This document shows, one piece after another, positions 51,204-58,453 of a stretch of DNA of 64,000 bases (within the stretch, counting starts at the first letter, position 1; each line of letters begins with the position of its first letter). The DNA comes from Streptomyces albus subsp. chlorinus. GTDB taxonomy: Bacteria > Actinomycetota > Actinomycetes > Streptomycetales > Streptomycetaceae. The notes under the pieces are model-generated. The model was given only the letters and a program-made list of their open reading frames with translations. It was not told the DNA's origin and searched no databases. The DNA is taken from the NCBI RefSeq assembly GCF_013302895.1, contig NZ_VJOK01000001.1, forward strand, positions 123,619-187,618, written 5' to 3'. The translations under genes and the position numbers were made by a program.

Positions 51204-51700
51204 TCACAGCCACTCGTTAATCATCGCGACGAGGACGGTCGCCTTGTAACGGACCGCAAGTTGTCGTAGCGCGTCGCCACGGCACGGTGTCTTTTGAACC
51301 CCTTTTGAGCCGATTGATCCCGCATTCGACCGCGTGCCGGGCCTTGTTGTCCTCGGCGTCGAGCTTCGGCCGACCGACCGTCCAGCTTCTCGGCGGGCGA
51401 CGCGGACCTCGTTCAGGACCGACGCTGGCTGCGGGGGCACCGCGCTGTCCGGCCCCGATCACGATGGACATCAGCTTCTGGCCTGCTCAACGACCAGGTG
51501 CCACTTGGTGGTCAGGCCACCGCGCGAGTGGCCGAGCACTGTGCACCCGTCAGACCTCCACATGCCACGAAGCAAGATCATCCCGCCTTGAGATCCGCTT
51601 CCGACACGTGCCCCAGCCGGCTGTGCTGCGCAGCATGGTGTCGGTCGGCTCAGGTCAAGGCGTACGCGCATGTTCACCCTTGCGGGTAGAGCGCCACCGC
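51204..51700 (-). mobile_element. Second IS5-type transposase remnant, several lesions
   Basis: Minus-strand pieces in changing frames: LGHSRGGLTTKWHLVVEQ, SIVIGAGQRG, GRPKLDAEDNKARHAVECGINRLKR, then LAVRYKATVLVAMINEWL-stop. These follow the order of an IS5-group (DDE) transposase, with the HAVECGINRLKR and VRYEATV motifs near its C-terminus. Frameshifts and deletions make it non-functional. It lies ~90 bases after the SnoaL-like gene, on the opposite side from the first remnant. Confidence 0.72.
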
Positions 51701-51801
51701 GATCCGATCAGGGAGGCATGGGTCCGGGCAGCAAGGAGCCGAGGCTTCAACGGAGCCGTCGTCCGGTCGGCGGCTCCCTCCCCTGAAGGAGGCGCATACC
51801 G

Positions 51802-52089
51802 ATGCGACGTTCAGCGTCCATTCTCGGAGCACTGGCTACGGCTGTCGCCCTTGCCGTAGCGGTGCCCGCCTCGGCAAGTGCGGCCACGGGCCATCTGCTC
51901 ATCGACGGAAAACGCTACGACAACCCCAGTGGTTGCTACGAGCTGCCACAGGACGCCGAGGTCGAGAATCACACCGACCAGCCCGCTGAGGTCTACTCCG
52001 GCGGCAACTGCGACGGACAAGTCATGGAGACCATCCCGGCCGGTGGTAGCAGCTTCACCGACTGGGGTTACAGTCTCCGCATCAACTGA
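51802..52089 (+). CDS. Small secreted protein
   Basis: 95 residues. The signal peptide RRSASILGALATAVALAVAVPASASA ends with Ala-x-Ala near residue 27. The mature ~68 residues include GCYELPQDAEVENHTDQPAEVYSGGNCDGQVMETIPAGGSSF (in parts) with two Cys likely bridged. A crystallin-like or small beta-fold secreted protein of unknown role. The ATG at 51802 has GAAGGAGG at 51786. Monocistronic. Confidence 0.85.
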   Translation: MRRSASILGALATAVALAVAVPASASAATGHLLIDGKRYDNPSGCYELPQDAEVENHTDQPAEVYSGGNCDGQVMETIPAGGSSFTDWGYSLRIN

Positions 52090-52594
52090 CGCCCCATGTG
52101 CACCCGCCTGCCCCCCCTCGAAGGAGCACCACTTCACGGCAGGCACCGGCGGGCACTGGGTCGCGTATCACCGACCGGGCGAATTGCCGTCGGAGGGAAA
52201 CCTCCTGACGGCCGGTGTCGTTAGCAGGACGACGGTCTGTGAGGCGGTTTCCGCTCACACAGGCCGCCGTCTCCTGCGTGTCTGGGTCGTTTCGCGCAGG
52301 CGGTTGCGCCCCGGGCCCACCGGCTCCGCAAAGCAGGGGACGGGGCGCGACCACATCCCCGTCCCGGGCCGGTTCCGTCGCTGCCTGCCTTATCGGGGCC
52401 GGTGGCACCCCCCCAAAAAAAACCGCCTCCCACGCCGAAGCGCCCCAGCTCTACTGCGGGAAACAACGAGACCGCGGGCAACGTCCGGACGGCGAGGCCG
52501 CGTTCAGCACTGGCGGGCGCCGTCCGTCCGCGGCCGCGAACAGCTGGAGTCGCTCGATCCCCCACAGATGTGCTCAGTGTCGATGATGGGAAAG
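52090..52594. other. Gene-free stretch with C7A8 homopolymer
   Basis: About 505 bases with no supported gene. Contains C7 followed by A8 at 52408-52422, unusual in this G+C-rich context. Both strands give only compositionally odd frames. Confidence 0.5.
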
Positions 52595-52981
52595 TCATCC
52601 GTCGACAGCTGAGTGACCGGTCTCCTGGGGGTCGCCACCCCCGCGGCGGCTCAGGCGGCGGATCAGTGACACCCCCGCCACACCGGCCAGGCCTGCCGTG
52701 CCTGCGCCGAGGCACCAGGTGCCCACGACGACGTCCTGGTGCTTGCTCCGCTGAAAGTCCCGCTGTTGCCCATAGGTCCGGTAGGTCTCTCCAGACCTGG
52801 AGAAGCACCGGTCGTTCTCGTCCATCTCGGACCCGACCTCCTCGTGTTCCGGATCGACGTTGGGCCCATCGCAGAGCACCTCCTCGGACAGGCCGTGGCC
52901 GGTGATCCCGACCATGGCCTGAACCACCCCCCACACAGCAAGCAGCATGAAACAGACTGTGAGGACGCCGCGCACTCGCAT
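52595..52981 (-). CDS. Membrane protein with two TM segments, unknown function
   Basis: 128 residues from ATG 52979-52981, chosen for ribosome site AAGAGG six bases upstream; a GTG nine codons earlier is possible. TM1 is GVLTVCFMLLAVWGVVQAMVG; an extracytoplasmic loop has two Cys (VLCDGPN, DRCFSRSGETYRTYGQQRDFQRSKHQD), then TM2 VVVGTWCLGAGTAGLAGVAGV and a basic tail. I recognise it as a conserved actinobacterial type without assigned function. Confidence 0.72.
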   Translation of the reverse strand: MRVRGVLTVCFMLLAVWGVVQAMVGITGHGLSEEVLCDGPNVDPEHEEVGSEMDENDRCFSRSGETYRTYGQQRDFQRSKHQDVVVGTWCLGAGTAGLAGVAGVSLIRRLSRRGGGDPQETGHSAVDG

Positions 52982-53153
52982 TCGTCGCCTCTTCCCGCTC
53001 TCCGTCACGGCACAGTTGACGAGCGACGAAGGTGTTCGGTTGTTCGCCGCGCTTTCCCGATCGTAGGCCCGGCCCGTCGTCGCGCGGTCCGCGCGTCCGG
53101 CCGCTCTCTCCGTAATCTCCGTCGGCGTACGGCGACTCTCGATACGTAAGAAA

Positions 53154-53201
53154 CACGAGGGACGTCGACGGGGCCGCGATCACGAGGGACGTCGACGGGG
53201 C
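53154..53201. repeat. 21-bp direct repeat
   Basis: A 21-bp unit beginning CACGAGGGACGTCGACGGGG is repeated exactly at 53154 and 53181 (27-bp period), each with a central GTCGAC. It lies ~100 bases upstream of the DUF2268 gene and may be a regulator site. Confidence 0.6.
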
Positions 53202-53240
53202 GCGATGCTGTCCGGCTGGGCGGCAACACGGCATTTGACC

Positions 53241-53255
53241 TTGACGTTACGTCAA
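53241..53255. promoter_or_regulatory. MerR-type operator
   Basis: TTGACGTTACGTCAA, a perfect palindrome around one base, positioned like the -35/spacer sites used by MerR activators, 18 bases before the ATG of the DUF2268 gene. The MerR gene is the second gene of the transcript. Confidence 0.7.
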
Positions 53256-53272
53256 CTTCTAGCATCGCAGCC

Positions 53273-54157
53273 ATGTCGATCACTGTTCTTGACACTTACT
53301 CCGCCATGAAGAAAATCCTCCAGGCTCCTGTCGCGGACCGCGCCGACCTGCTGCGTTCGATGCTGGAGGCCAACAGGGGCATGTACCGCTACCACCCCGG
53401 CGAGCTGGATCTGGTGGCTCTGCACCTCCAATCGTCCGGGTTCCCCATCGACCGCGACGAGGAGCGTTGTCTCGACGCGCTCGAAACCCTGGCGGCGGCC
53501 GGGGCCTGGGAGCGGATGCAACGCGCCCTCGACGAGGGACTCGCTGTACTGCTGGAGGCGACGCCGGGGCTGGAGGCCCCGGACATCACCGTGCTGTTCG
53601 TCCTCGGCGATCCGGGTGACGAGCACTTCATGGGGCCCTGCAAGGGATTGACGGGGTTCGGTGGCATCTCAGGCCACATCGCCCTCACCTTCTGGCCTTT
53701 CCCCGAGAACCTGGAGCGGCTGGAAGCCACCGCTGTGCACGAACTCCACCACAACCTGCGGTGGGCCCCGGGCGGGGTCGTGTGGGACCCGATGACCGTC
53801 ACCGTCGGCGACCACATCGTCGGCGAGGGCCTGGCCGACGCCTTTGCCCGACAGCTGTACGGTGACGAGCTCGGCCCCACCCGCATCGGCGTGCCGCACC
53901 TGCACGACGACGAGGTCTTCAAGAAGGTGCTCACGGGGCTCGACGTGACAGGGATGGAGAACTTCACCGCCTGGGTGCACGGCGACCCCAGTGCGGAGCG
54001 TTTCGGCCTCACCCCGGTGGGGCTGCCGATGGGCGCCGGGTACGCCGCGGGCAACAGGCTGGTCGACACCTATCTGGCGGCGACCGGGAAGACGGCGGCG
54101 CAGGCCCTGCACGCCGACAGCTCGGAGATCATCGCCGCGACGCTCCGCCACGGGTAA
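53273..54157 (+). CDS. DUF2268-type putative zinc metalloprotease
   Basis: 294 residues, soluble. The zinc-protease motif HELHHNL, with ATAVHELHHNLRW around residue 158, plus a downstream GEGLADAFARQLYGDE that supplies the third ligand (Glu), matches the DUF2268 family. A predicted intracellular peptidase. The ATG at 53273 is 18 bases after a MerR palindrome; the next gene, a MerR/TipAS regulator, starts 11 bases after its stop, so they form an operon under autoregulation. Confidence 0.82.
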   Translation: MSITVLDTYSAMKKILQAPVADRADLLRSMLEANRGMYRYHPGELDLVALHLQSSGFPIDRDEERCLDALETLAAAGAWERMQRALDEGLAVLLEATPGLEAPDITVLFVLGDPGDEHFMGPCKGLTGFGGISGHIALTFWPFPENLERLEATAVHELHHNLRWAPGGVVWDPMTVTVGDHIVGEGLADAFARQLYGDELGPTRIGVPHLHDDEVFKKVLTGLDVTGMENFTAWVHGDPSAERFGLTPVGLPMGAGYAAGNRLVDTYLAATGKTAAQALHADSSEIIAATLRHG

Positions 54158-54167
54158 CACTGGTGGG

Positions 54168-54926
54168 ATGGAGTGGACGATCCAGGAACTCGCGGCACGG
54201 GCCGGCATCACCAGCCGTACCCTGCGTCACTACGACCGTGTCGGGTTGCTTGCCCCGTCCCGGGTCGGCCCGAACGGATACCGCTACTACGACGCGGGTG
54301 CGGTCGCCCGCCTCCAGCGGATCCTGTTCATGCGCCGGCTCGGGATGGGCTTGCCGGCCATCGCCGAGGTCCTGGCCGACGAGGTGGACACCCGCGACGG
54401 ACTCCGCGCCCACATCGCCGACCTCGAAGAGGAACGGGACCGCCTCGACCGGCAGATCCGGTCCGCGCGCCACACCCTCGAGGCCCTGGAGGCGGGTGCG
54501 GAACCGCAGATGGACGTCATGCTGGCGGGGTTCAACGACCACTACAAGGAGGAGGTGATCTCACGTTGGGGCGAGCGTGCCTTCCAGGTGAGCAACGACT
54601 GGTGGCACAGCAAGACCCTCGACCAGCAGCGGGCCTGGAAGCGGGCCGCCGAGGACCTCGTCGCCGCGTGGGTCGCCGCAGCGAGGGACGGGGTTTCCCC
54701 AGCCTCCGAACAGGCTCAGTCACTGGCTGCCCGGCACGTCCAGTGGCTGAGCCAGATCCCGGGCACCCCCACGGCCGAGGGCGACCGTGAGTGCTCGATC
54801 GCGATGGTGAAGGGCATCGGCGACATGTACGTCGACGATCCTCGCTTCACCGGCATGTACGAGGACGCCGCGGGGGCGGCGTTCGTCCGCGACGCACTGC
54901 ACGTTTACGCACGGACGCGCATGTAG
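54168..54926 (+). CDS. MerR-family regulator with TipAS-type antibiotic-binding domain
   Basis: 252 residues. The MerR HTH is IQELAARAGITSRTLRHYDRVGLLAPSRVGPNGYRYY (about 4-40, in parts), followed by a dimer coiled coil (LRAHIADLEEERDRLDRQIR). The C-terminal half (FNDHYKEEVISRWGERAFQVSNDWW, MYVDDPRFTGMYEDAAGAAFVRDALHVYA, in parts) is the TipAS fold that binds thiopeptide-like ligands. No conserved Cys at the classical TipAS site is visible. Expected to activate its own operon with the metalloprotease-like gene. Confidence 0.9.
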   Translation: MEWTIQELAARAGITSRTLRHYDRVGLLAPSRVGPNGYRYYDAGAVARLQRILFMRRLGMGLPAIAEVLADEVDTRDGLRAHIADLEEERDRLDRQIRSARHTLEALEAGAEPQMDVMLAGFNDHYKEEVISRWGERAFQVSNDWWHSKTLDQQRAWKRAAEDLVAAWVAAARDGVSPASEQAQSLAARHVQWLSQIPGTPTAEGDRECSIAMVKGIGDMYVDDPRFTGMYEDAAGAAFVRDALHVYARTRM

Positions 54927-54962
54927 CGCGTGGGTGTGCGGTGCGGAAAGTACGCCGGGGGT

Positions 54963-55002
54963 GCGGGTTGTCGCGGAAGTGGTCGTTTCCGCGACAACCC
55001 GC
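54963..55002. terminator. Very strong terminator hairpin
   Basis: Perfect 16-bp stem GCGGGTTGTCGCGGAA / TTCCGCGACAACCCGC with an 8-base loop, 36 bases after the MerR stop. Confidence 0.8.
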
Positions 55003-55152
55003 ATCTCGCCTGCCTCATCTCGTGAGTGCACAGTGTCCGCCATCTGAACGACCGCAGGCCGATGGCCGCCGTCGTGGGCAGGGCCTTGCCCGTTGTTCGC
55101 ACTTCCCCGATCATGCACTCCAGCACGGCGAACGGTTTCAAGGAGGGCACGA

Positions 55153-55560
55153 GTGAGCGCACCGGCCAGTGGTGGTCACGGGGTCGACTGGCACGATGAG
55201 GCCGCGGCGGAACGGGCCTGGACCGGTAGGGATGAGAACAAATACCAGGACCCGTGGGGGCTCTACTCGGCCCGGCACCTGATGAAGCTACAGCGCCGAG
55301 AAGCAGTGGTGCTCCTCAAGAGGCGCGGATACGACCTGCCCATGCCTCCCGACCCGTCCGCGGAATGGCGGGCATCCAGAGAAACCCCGAACTGCCCGCC
55401 CCTCAGCGACCTGGGTGGGGCATGGCTGCCTGCCGAACTGCTCGCCGCGCTCAGCCAGGTACCCGATGACATCGAGCAGCAAGCCTGGCAGGACGCGATC
55501 GCGGAAGCGCTCGACACAGCTTCGGAGATGCGCCTTCTGTGGTCGACGGACTCTTTCTGA
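55153..55560 (+). CDS. Conserved small protein, unknown function
   Basis: 135 residues from GTG 55153 with ribosome site AGGAGGG at 55141. No TM or signal. Text such as HDEAAAERAWTGRDENKYQDPWGLYSARHLMKLQRREAVVLLKRRGYDLPMPPDPSAEW (in parts) and an acidic C-terminus suggests a compact helical protein. No family recognised; good start and coding bias support a real gene. Confidence 0.6.
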   Translation: MSAPASGGHGVDWHDEAAAERAWTGRDENKYQDPWGLYSARHLMKLQRREAVVLLKRRGYDLPMPPDPSAEWRASRETPNCPPLSDLGGAWLPAELLAALSQVPDDIEQQAWQDAIAEALDTASEMRLLWSTDSF

Positions 55561-55630
55561 CGGGGTCGTTCGAGCGATCGAGTACCCGGTCCTCCAGCAC
55601 GATCTCGATGTAGTTCTCGCGGATCGTCAT
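55560..55630 (-). pseudogene. Truncated start of a gene after MFS pump
   Basis: An ATG at 55628-55630, with GGAG upstream, opens MTIRENYIEIVLEDRVLDRSNDP on the minus strand, 42 bases after the MFS stop. The frame then runs antisense into the 55153 gene and becomes meaningless. Probably the first ~20 codons of a lost second gene of the MFS operon. Confidence 0.35.
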
Positions 55631-55672
55631 CGCACCAGCTCCAGGTTGGTGCCCACCGGCCGGGCACCTCGG

Positions 55673-57142
55673 TCACGGAGCAGCTTTCACGGGGGCGGGA
55701 GCTGCCGCGGTGCGATGTCCGCTCTCTTCCTCCGTCGTCTCGCGGCGGCTCGTCGCAACCATGGGAAGGAAGGCGAGAGCCAGCGCGGCCAGTACGAGGT
55801 TCACGCCCAGCCCCCAGGCGAAAGCGGATGTCGCGGAGTACACCGCACCGAGCAGTGCGGGCCCGAGGGCAGAGCCGATCTGGATGCCGGTCTCCAGAGC
55901 GCCGGAGGCGGAACCGGCGTCCCGTGCCGGGACGCCGGCCAGCACGATGTTGAGGAGAGGTGTGAAACCCAGGCCCTCGCCGAAGCCGATGACGGCCAGC
56001 GGGACGACGATCGCCACCTCGGGTATGCCACGCCCGTACACCACGGCCGCACCGAGCAGCGCGGCCGTTCCCACGACATTGATGACATATCCGAGGGTCA
56101 GTACGTGGCGCCCCGCCCACGGTCCGATCCTCGGTGCGACCAGGGAAGCGATGCCGAAGCACAGCGCGAGGGGGGTGAAGAGGAGCCCGGCCTTCAGGGG
56201 AGAGAAGCCGAGGGGACCTTGGAAGTAGAGGGAAATGAGGAAGAACAGTCCGATGTTGCCTGCCACGAAGGTGAGGGAGATCCCCGTTCCCGCCTGGAAG
56301 TTGCGGTGCTGGAGGAGATCCGGGTCGACGAGCGGCAGGCGTCCCCGTCGTTGGGTGCGCTTCTCCCAGCGCAGGAATGCGACCGTCCCCGGAACGGCCA
56401 GGAGCATCAGCACGAGCAGCAGGGGGTGGCCGTGCTCGCCCCCACCGAGGACGAGGGGGGCGATGACGCACAGCAGGGTCAGGGTCAGCAGCGCGACTCC
56501 GGCCAGGTCCAGGCTGGGGCGGTCGTTCTTCCGGTTCTCGGGGAGAAGGAACAGGGCTCCGATGACGGCGGCGAGGCCGAGGGGAAGATTGATGAGGAAG
56601 ACGGTTCGCCAGGACAGACCGGCCACGTCCAGCCCGATGAGCAGGCCCCCGACGATCTGCCCGAGGATGGCGGCGATCCCGGTGACGGCCCCGAAGAGGC
56701 CGAACGCCCTTGCCCGGTGACGGCCGGAGAATGCGAGCTGGATGATGGACAGTGTCTGCGGGAGCATCAGTCCCGCCGCCATGCCCTGCAGGACGCGGAA
56801 ACCGATGAGGGGTACCGGGGCCCAGGCGAGTGCGCAGGCCAGGGATGCGGCACTGAAGGCGAGGACTCCGACGATGAACAGCCGACGGTAGCCGAAGAGG
56901 TCACCCAGCCTGCCGCCGGTGACCAGCGTCAGACCGAACGCGAGGGTGTACCCGGAAACAATCAGCTCGGCCTCGGTGACACCGGCCCCGAGGTGGGTGC
57001 GGATGGGCTGGAGCGCCACGTTCACGATGGACAGGTCGAGTTCGACGAGGCACGTTCCGGCCAGCACCACGACGAGCGCCAGCCACTGGCGCAGGTCGGG
57101 GCGGCGCATGTCCACCGATGGTGGCGCGACTGGAGAAACCAT
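55673..57142 (-). CDS. MFS drug efflux pump, DHA2 family (14 TM)
   Basis: 489 residues from ATG 57140-57142. TM1 holds LVELDLSIVNVALQPIRTHLGA (DHA2 signature in parts), then GGRLGDLFGYRRLF (motif A), and motif C in GAVTGIAAILGQIVGGLLIG. Fourteen hydrophobic segments are visible. A proton-driven multidrug exporter is likely. The gene is upstream-divergent from nothing; the LysR gene at 57356 is on the same strand and upstream, so it may control or be co-transcribed with the pump. Confidence 0.88.
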   Translation of the reverse strand: MVSPVAPPSVDMRRPDLRQWLALVVVLAGTCLVELDLSIVNVALQPIRTHLGAGVTEAELIVSGYTLAFGLTLVTGGRLGDLFGYRRLFIVGVLAFSAASLACALAWAPVPLIGFRVLQGMAAGLMLPQTLSIIQLAFSGRHRARAFGLFGAVTGIAAILGQIVGGLLIGLDVAGLSWRTVFLINLPLGLAAVIGALFLLPENRKNDRPSLDLAGVALLTLTLLCVIAPLVLGGGEHGHPLLLVLMLLAVPGTVAFLRWEKRTQRRGRLPLVDPDLLQHRNFQAGTGISLTFVAGNIGLFFLISLYFQGPLGFSPLKAGLLFTPLALCFGIASLVAPRIGPWAGRHVLTLGYVINVVGTAALLGAAVVYGRGIPEVAIVVPLAVIGFGEGLGFTPLLNIVLAGVPARDAGSASGALETGIQIGSALGPALLGAVYSATSAFAWGLGVNLVLAALALAFLPMVATSRRETTEEESGHRTAAAPAPVKAAP

Positions 57143-57355
57143 GACAGGGAGTCTTCTGAGTCCTGCCCTGGTGATCAACGGCGATCTGCGAAAGAGCTGT
57201 TGAGCGAGGCTGATGAATGCGGCCGGCCCCTGGCCTTTCCCCTGGCCCCTCCCCTGGCGGCTGTCGCCGGTACCAAGTGTCAGCTGCTGGTTGCTGGCTG
57301 CCGACCCGATTACCCGTCGTGCCGGGGGAAAGAGAAAGAGCAGGCGTTCTCCCGC

Positions 57356-58237
57356 TCACCCCCGCACGTACGCTTCCGCCGTCTCCGCGAACGCCGTTAC
57401 CGCGGGCTTCCTGCCGGACTTGCGCCATACCAGCGCCACGTCGGCGTAGGGCAGGTCGCGGATGGGCACGAAGGCCACGTCGGGGCGTGCGTAGAACTCG
57501 GCGGTCGACCGCACCATCGGTGCGAGCCCCTGTCCCGCCGCGACCAGGGAGAGAACCTCATGCACGGTGGCCACCGGCTGACCGCGGTGGATCGGTTTCC
57601 CCGAAGGCGTGCAGGGTGGTGACTGGGCGTCCCACCAGTACCGCGGGGCGTTCCCAGCGGGTGAGAACACCTGGCGCTCCGCGAGTTGTTCCACCGAGAC
57701 GGACTCGTGGGAGGCCAGCGGGTGGCCCAGCGGCACGGCGAGCATTCTGGGCTCGGACGACATCGTCGGTCCCACGACCAGGTCGTCCTCCCGGACCGGG
57801 AGCCAGTGGCTCAGGACATCGACCTCGCCCCGCCGCAGTGGTCCGAGAGGGTCGGCGATGTGCACTTCGCGCAGTTCGGTCTCGCAGGCGGGATAGCGGG
57901 CTCGGAAACGCCGGACAATGTCCGGTACCACCATCGTGGCGCACAGGAAGCCGACCCGGAGGGTTCCGTCCATGCTCCGCGTGGCCTGCCGGGCCTCGTC
58001 CAGCGCGTCCCGCATCTCTTGAAAGGCCGGTGCCACCCGTTCACGGAGCCGCTCCCCCACCTCGGTGAGACGGACGCTGCGCGTGGTGCGTTCGAAGAGG
58101 CGACCGCCGACGCGCCGTTCGAGGGAACTCGTCAGCTGGCTGACCCGCGCCTGCGAGAGCGTCAACCGCTGTGCCGTCCGTCCGAAGTGCAGTTCCTCGG
58201 CCAGGGTGAGGAAGCACTCGGTTTCCTGGAAATCCAC
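57356..58237 (-). CDS. LysR-family transcriptional regulator
   Basis: 293 residues from GTG 58235-58237 (VDFQETECFLTLAEELHFGRTAQRLTLSQARVSQLTSSLERRVGGRLFERTTRSVRLTEVG, read in parts), a LysR HTH close to the BenM/CatM-type start. The effector domain follows from residue 90 (LRVGFLCATMVVPDIV). Other in-frame GTG codons upstream (58264) are possible. Probably regulates the MFS pump downstream. A 42-bp palindrome lies 47 bases upstream. Confidence 0.85.
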   Translation of the reverse strand: MDFQETECFLTLAEELHFGRTAQRLTLSQARVSQLTSSLERRVGGRLFERTTRSVRLTEVGERLRERVAPAFQEMRDALDEARQATRSMDGTLRVGFLCATMVVPDIVRRFRARYPACETELREVHIADPLGPLRRGEVDVLSHWLPVREDDLVVGPTMSSEPRMLAVPLGHPLASHESVSVEQLAERQVFSPAGNAPRYWWDAQSPPCTPSGKPIHRGQPVATVHEVLSLVAAGQGLAPMVRSTAEFYARPDVAFVPIRDLPYADVALVWRKSGRKPAVTAFAETAEAYVRG

Positions 58238-58283
58238 CACTCCCCCAACCCGTACTTCCAACACCGCGCCCGGTCGGTCGGTC

Positions 58284-58325
58284 GGACGGTTGCCGATCGG
58301 TCGGCCGACCGATCGACGACCGTCC
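58284..58325. promoter_or_regulatory. 42-bp palindrome upstream of LysR gene
   Basis: A core of CGATCGGTCGG followed at once by CCGACCGATCG (58294-58315) is a perfect 22-bp palindrome. Outer arms GGACGGT (58284-58290) and ACCGTCC (58319-58325) extend it. It is preceded by GGTCGGTCGGTCGG, a run of GGTC units. Probable operator; could also form a cruciform. Confidence 0.6.
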
Positions 58326-58453
58326 GCTCCCGGCATCGACCCCGTCACCTGCAGCATTGTCCGCGTCGGCACACGGTGGTGCAACCAGTCGCGGTCCCGT
58401 CCGAGGTGCTGTCCCAGGCAGCCTGCCTCCGGAGTCCCGGCACCGGCCGGCCA

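Noticed and set aside
55415..57622. A 735-codon plus-strand frame opposite the MFS gene
   Set aside because: Gln/Glu/Gly-rich shadow; the minus strand encodes a complete DHA2 transporter.
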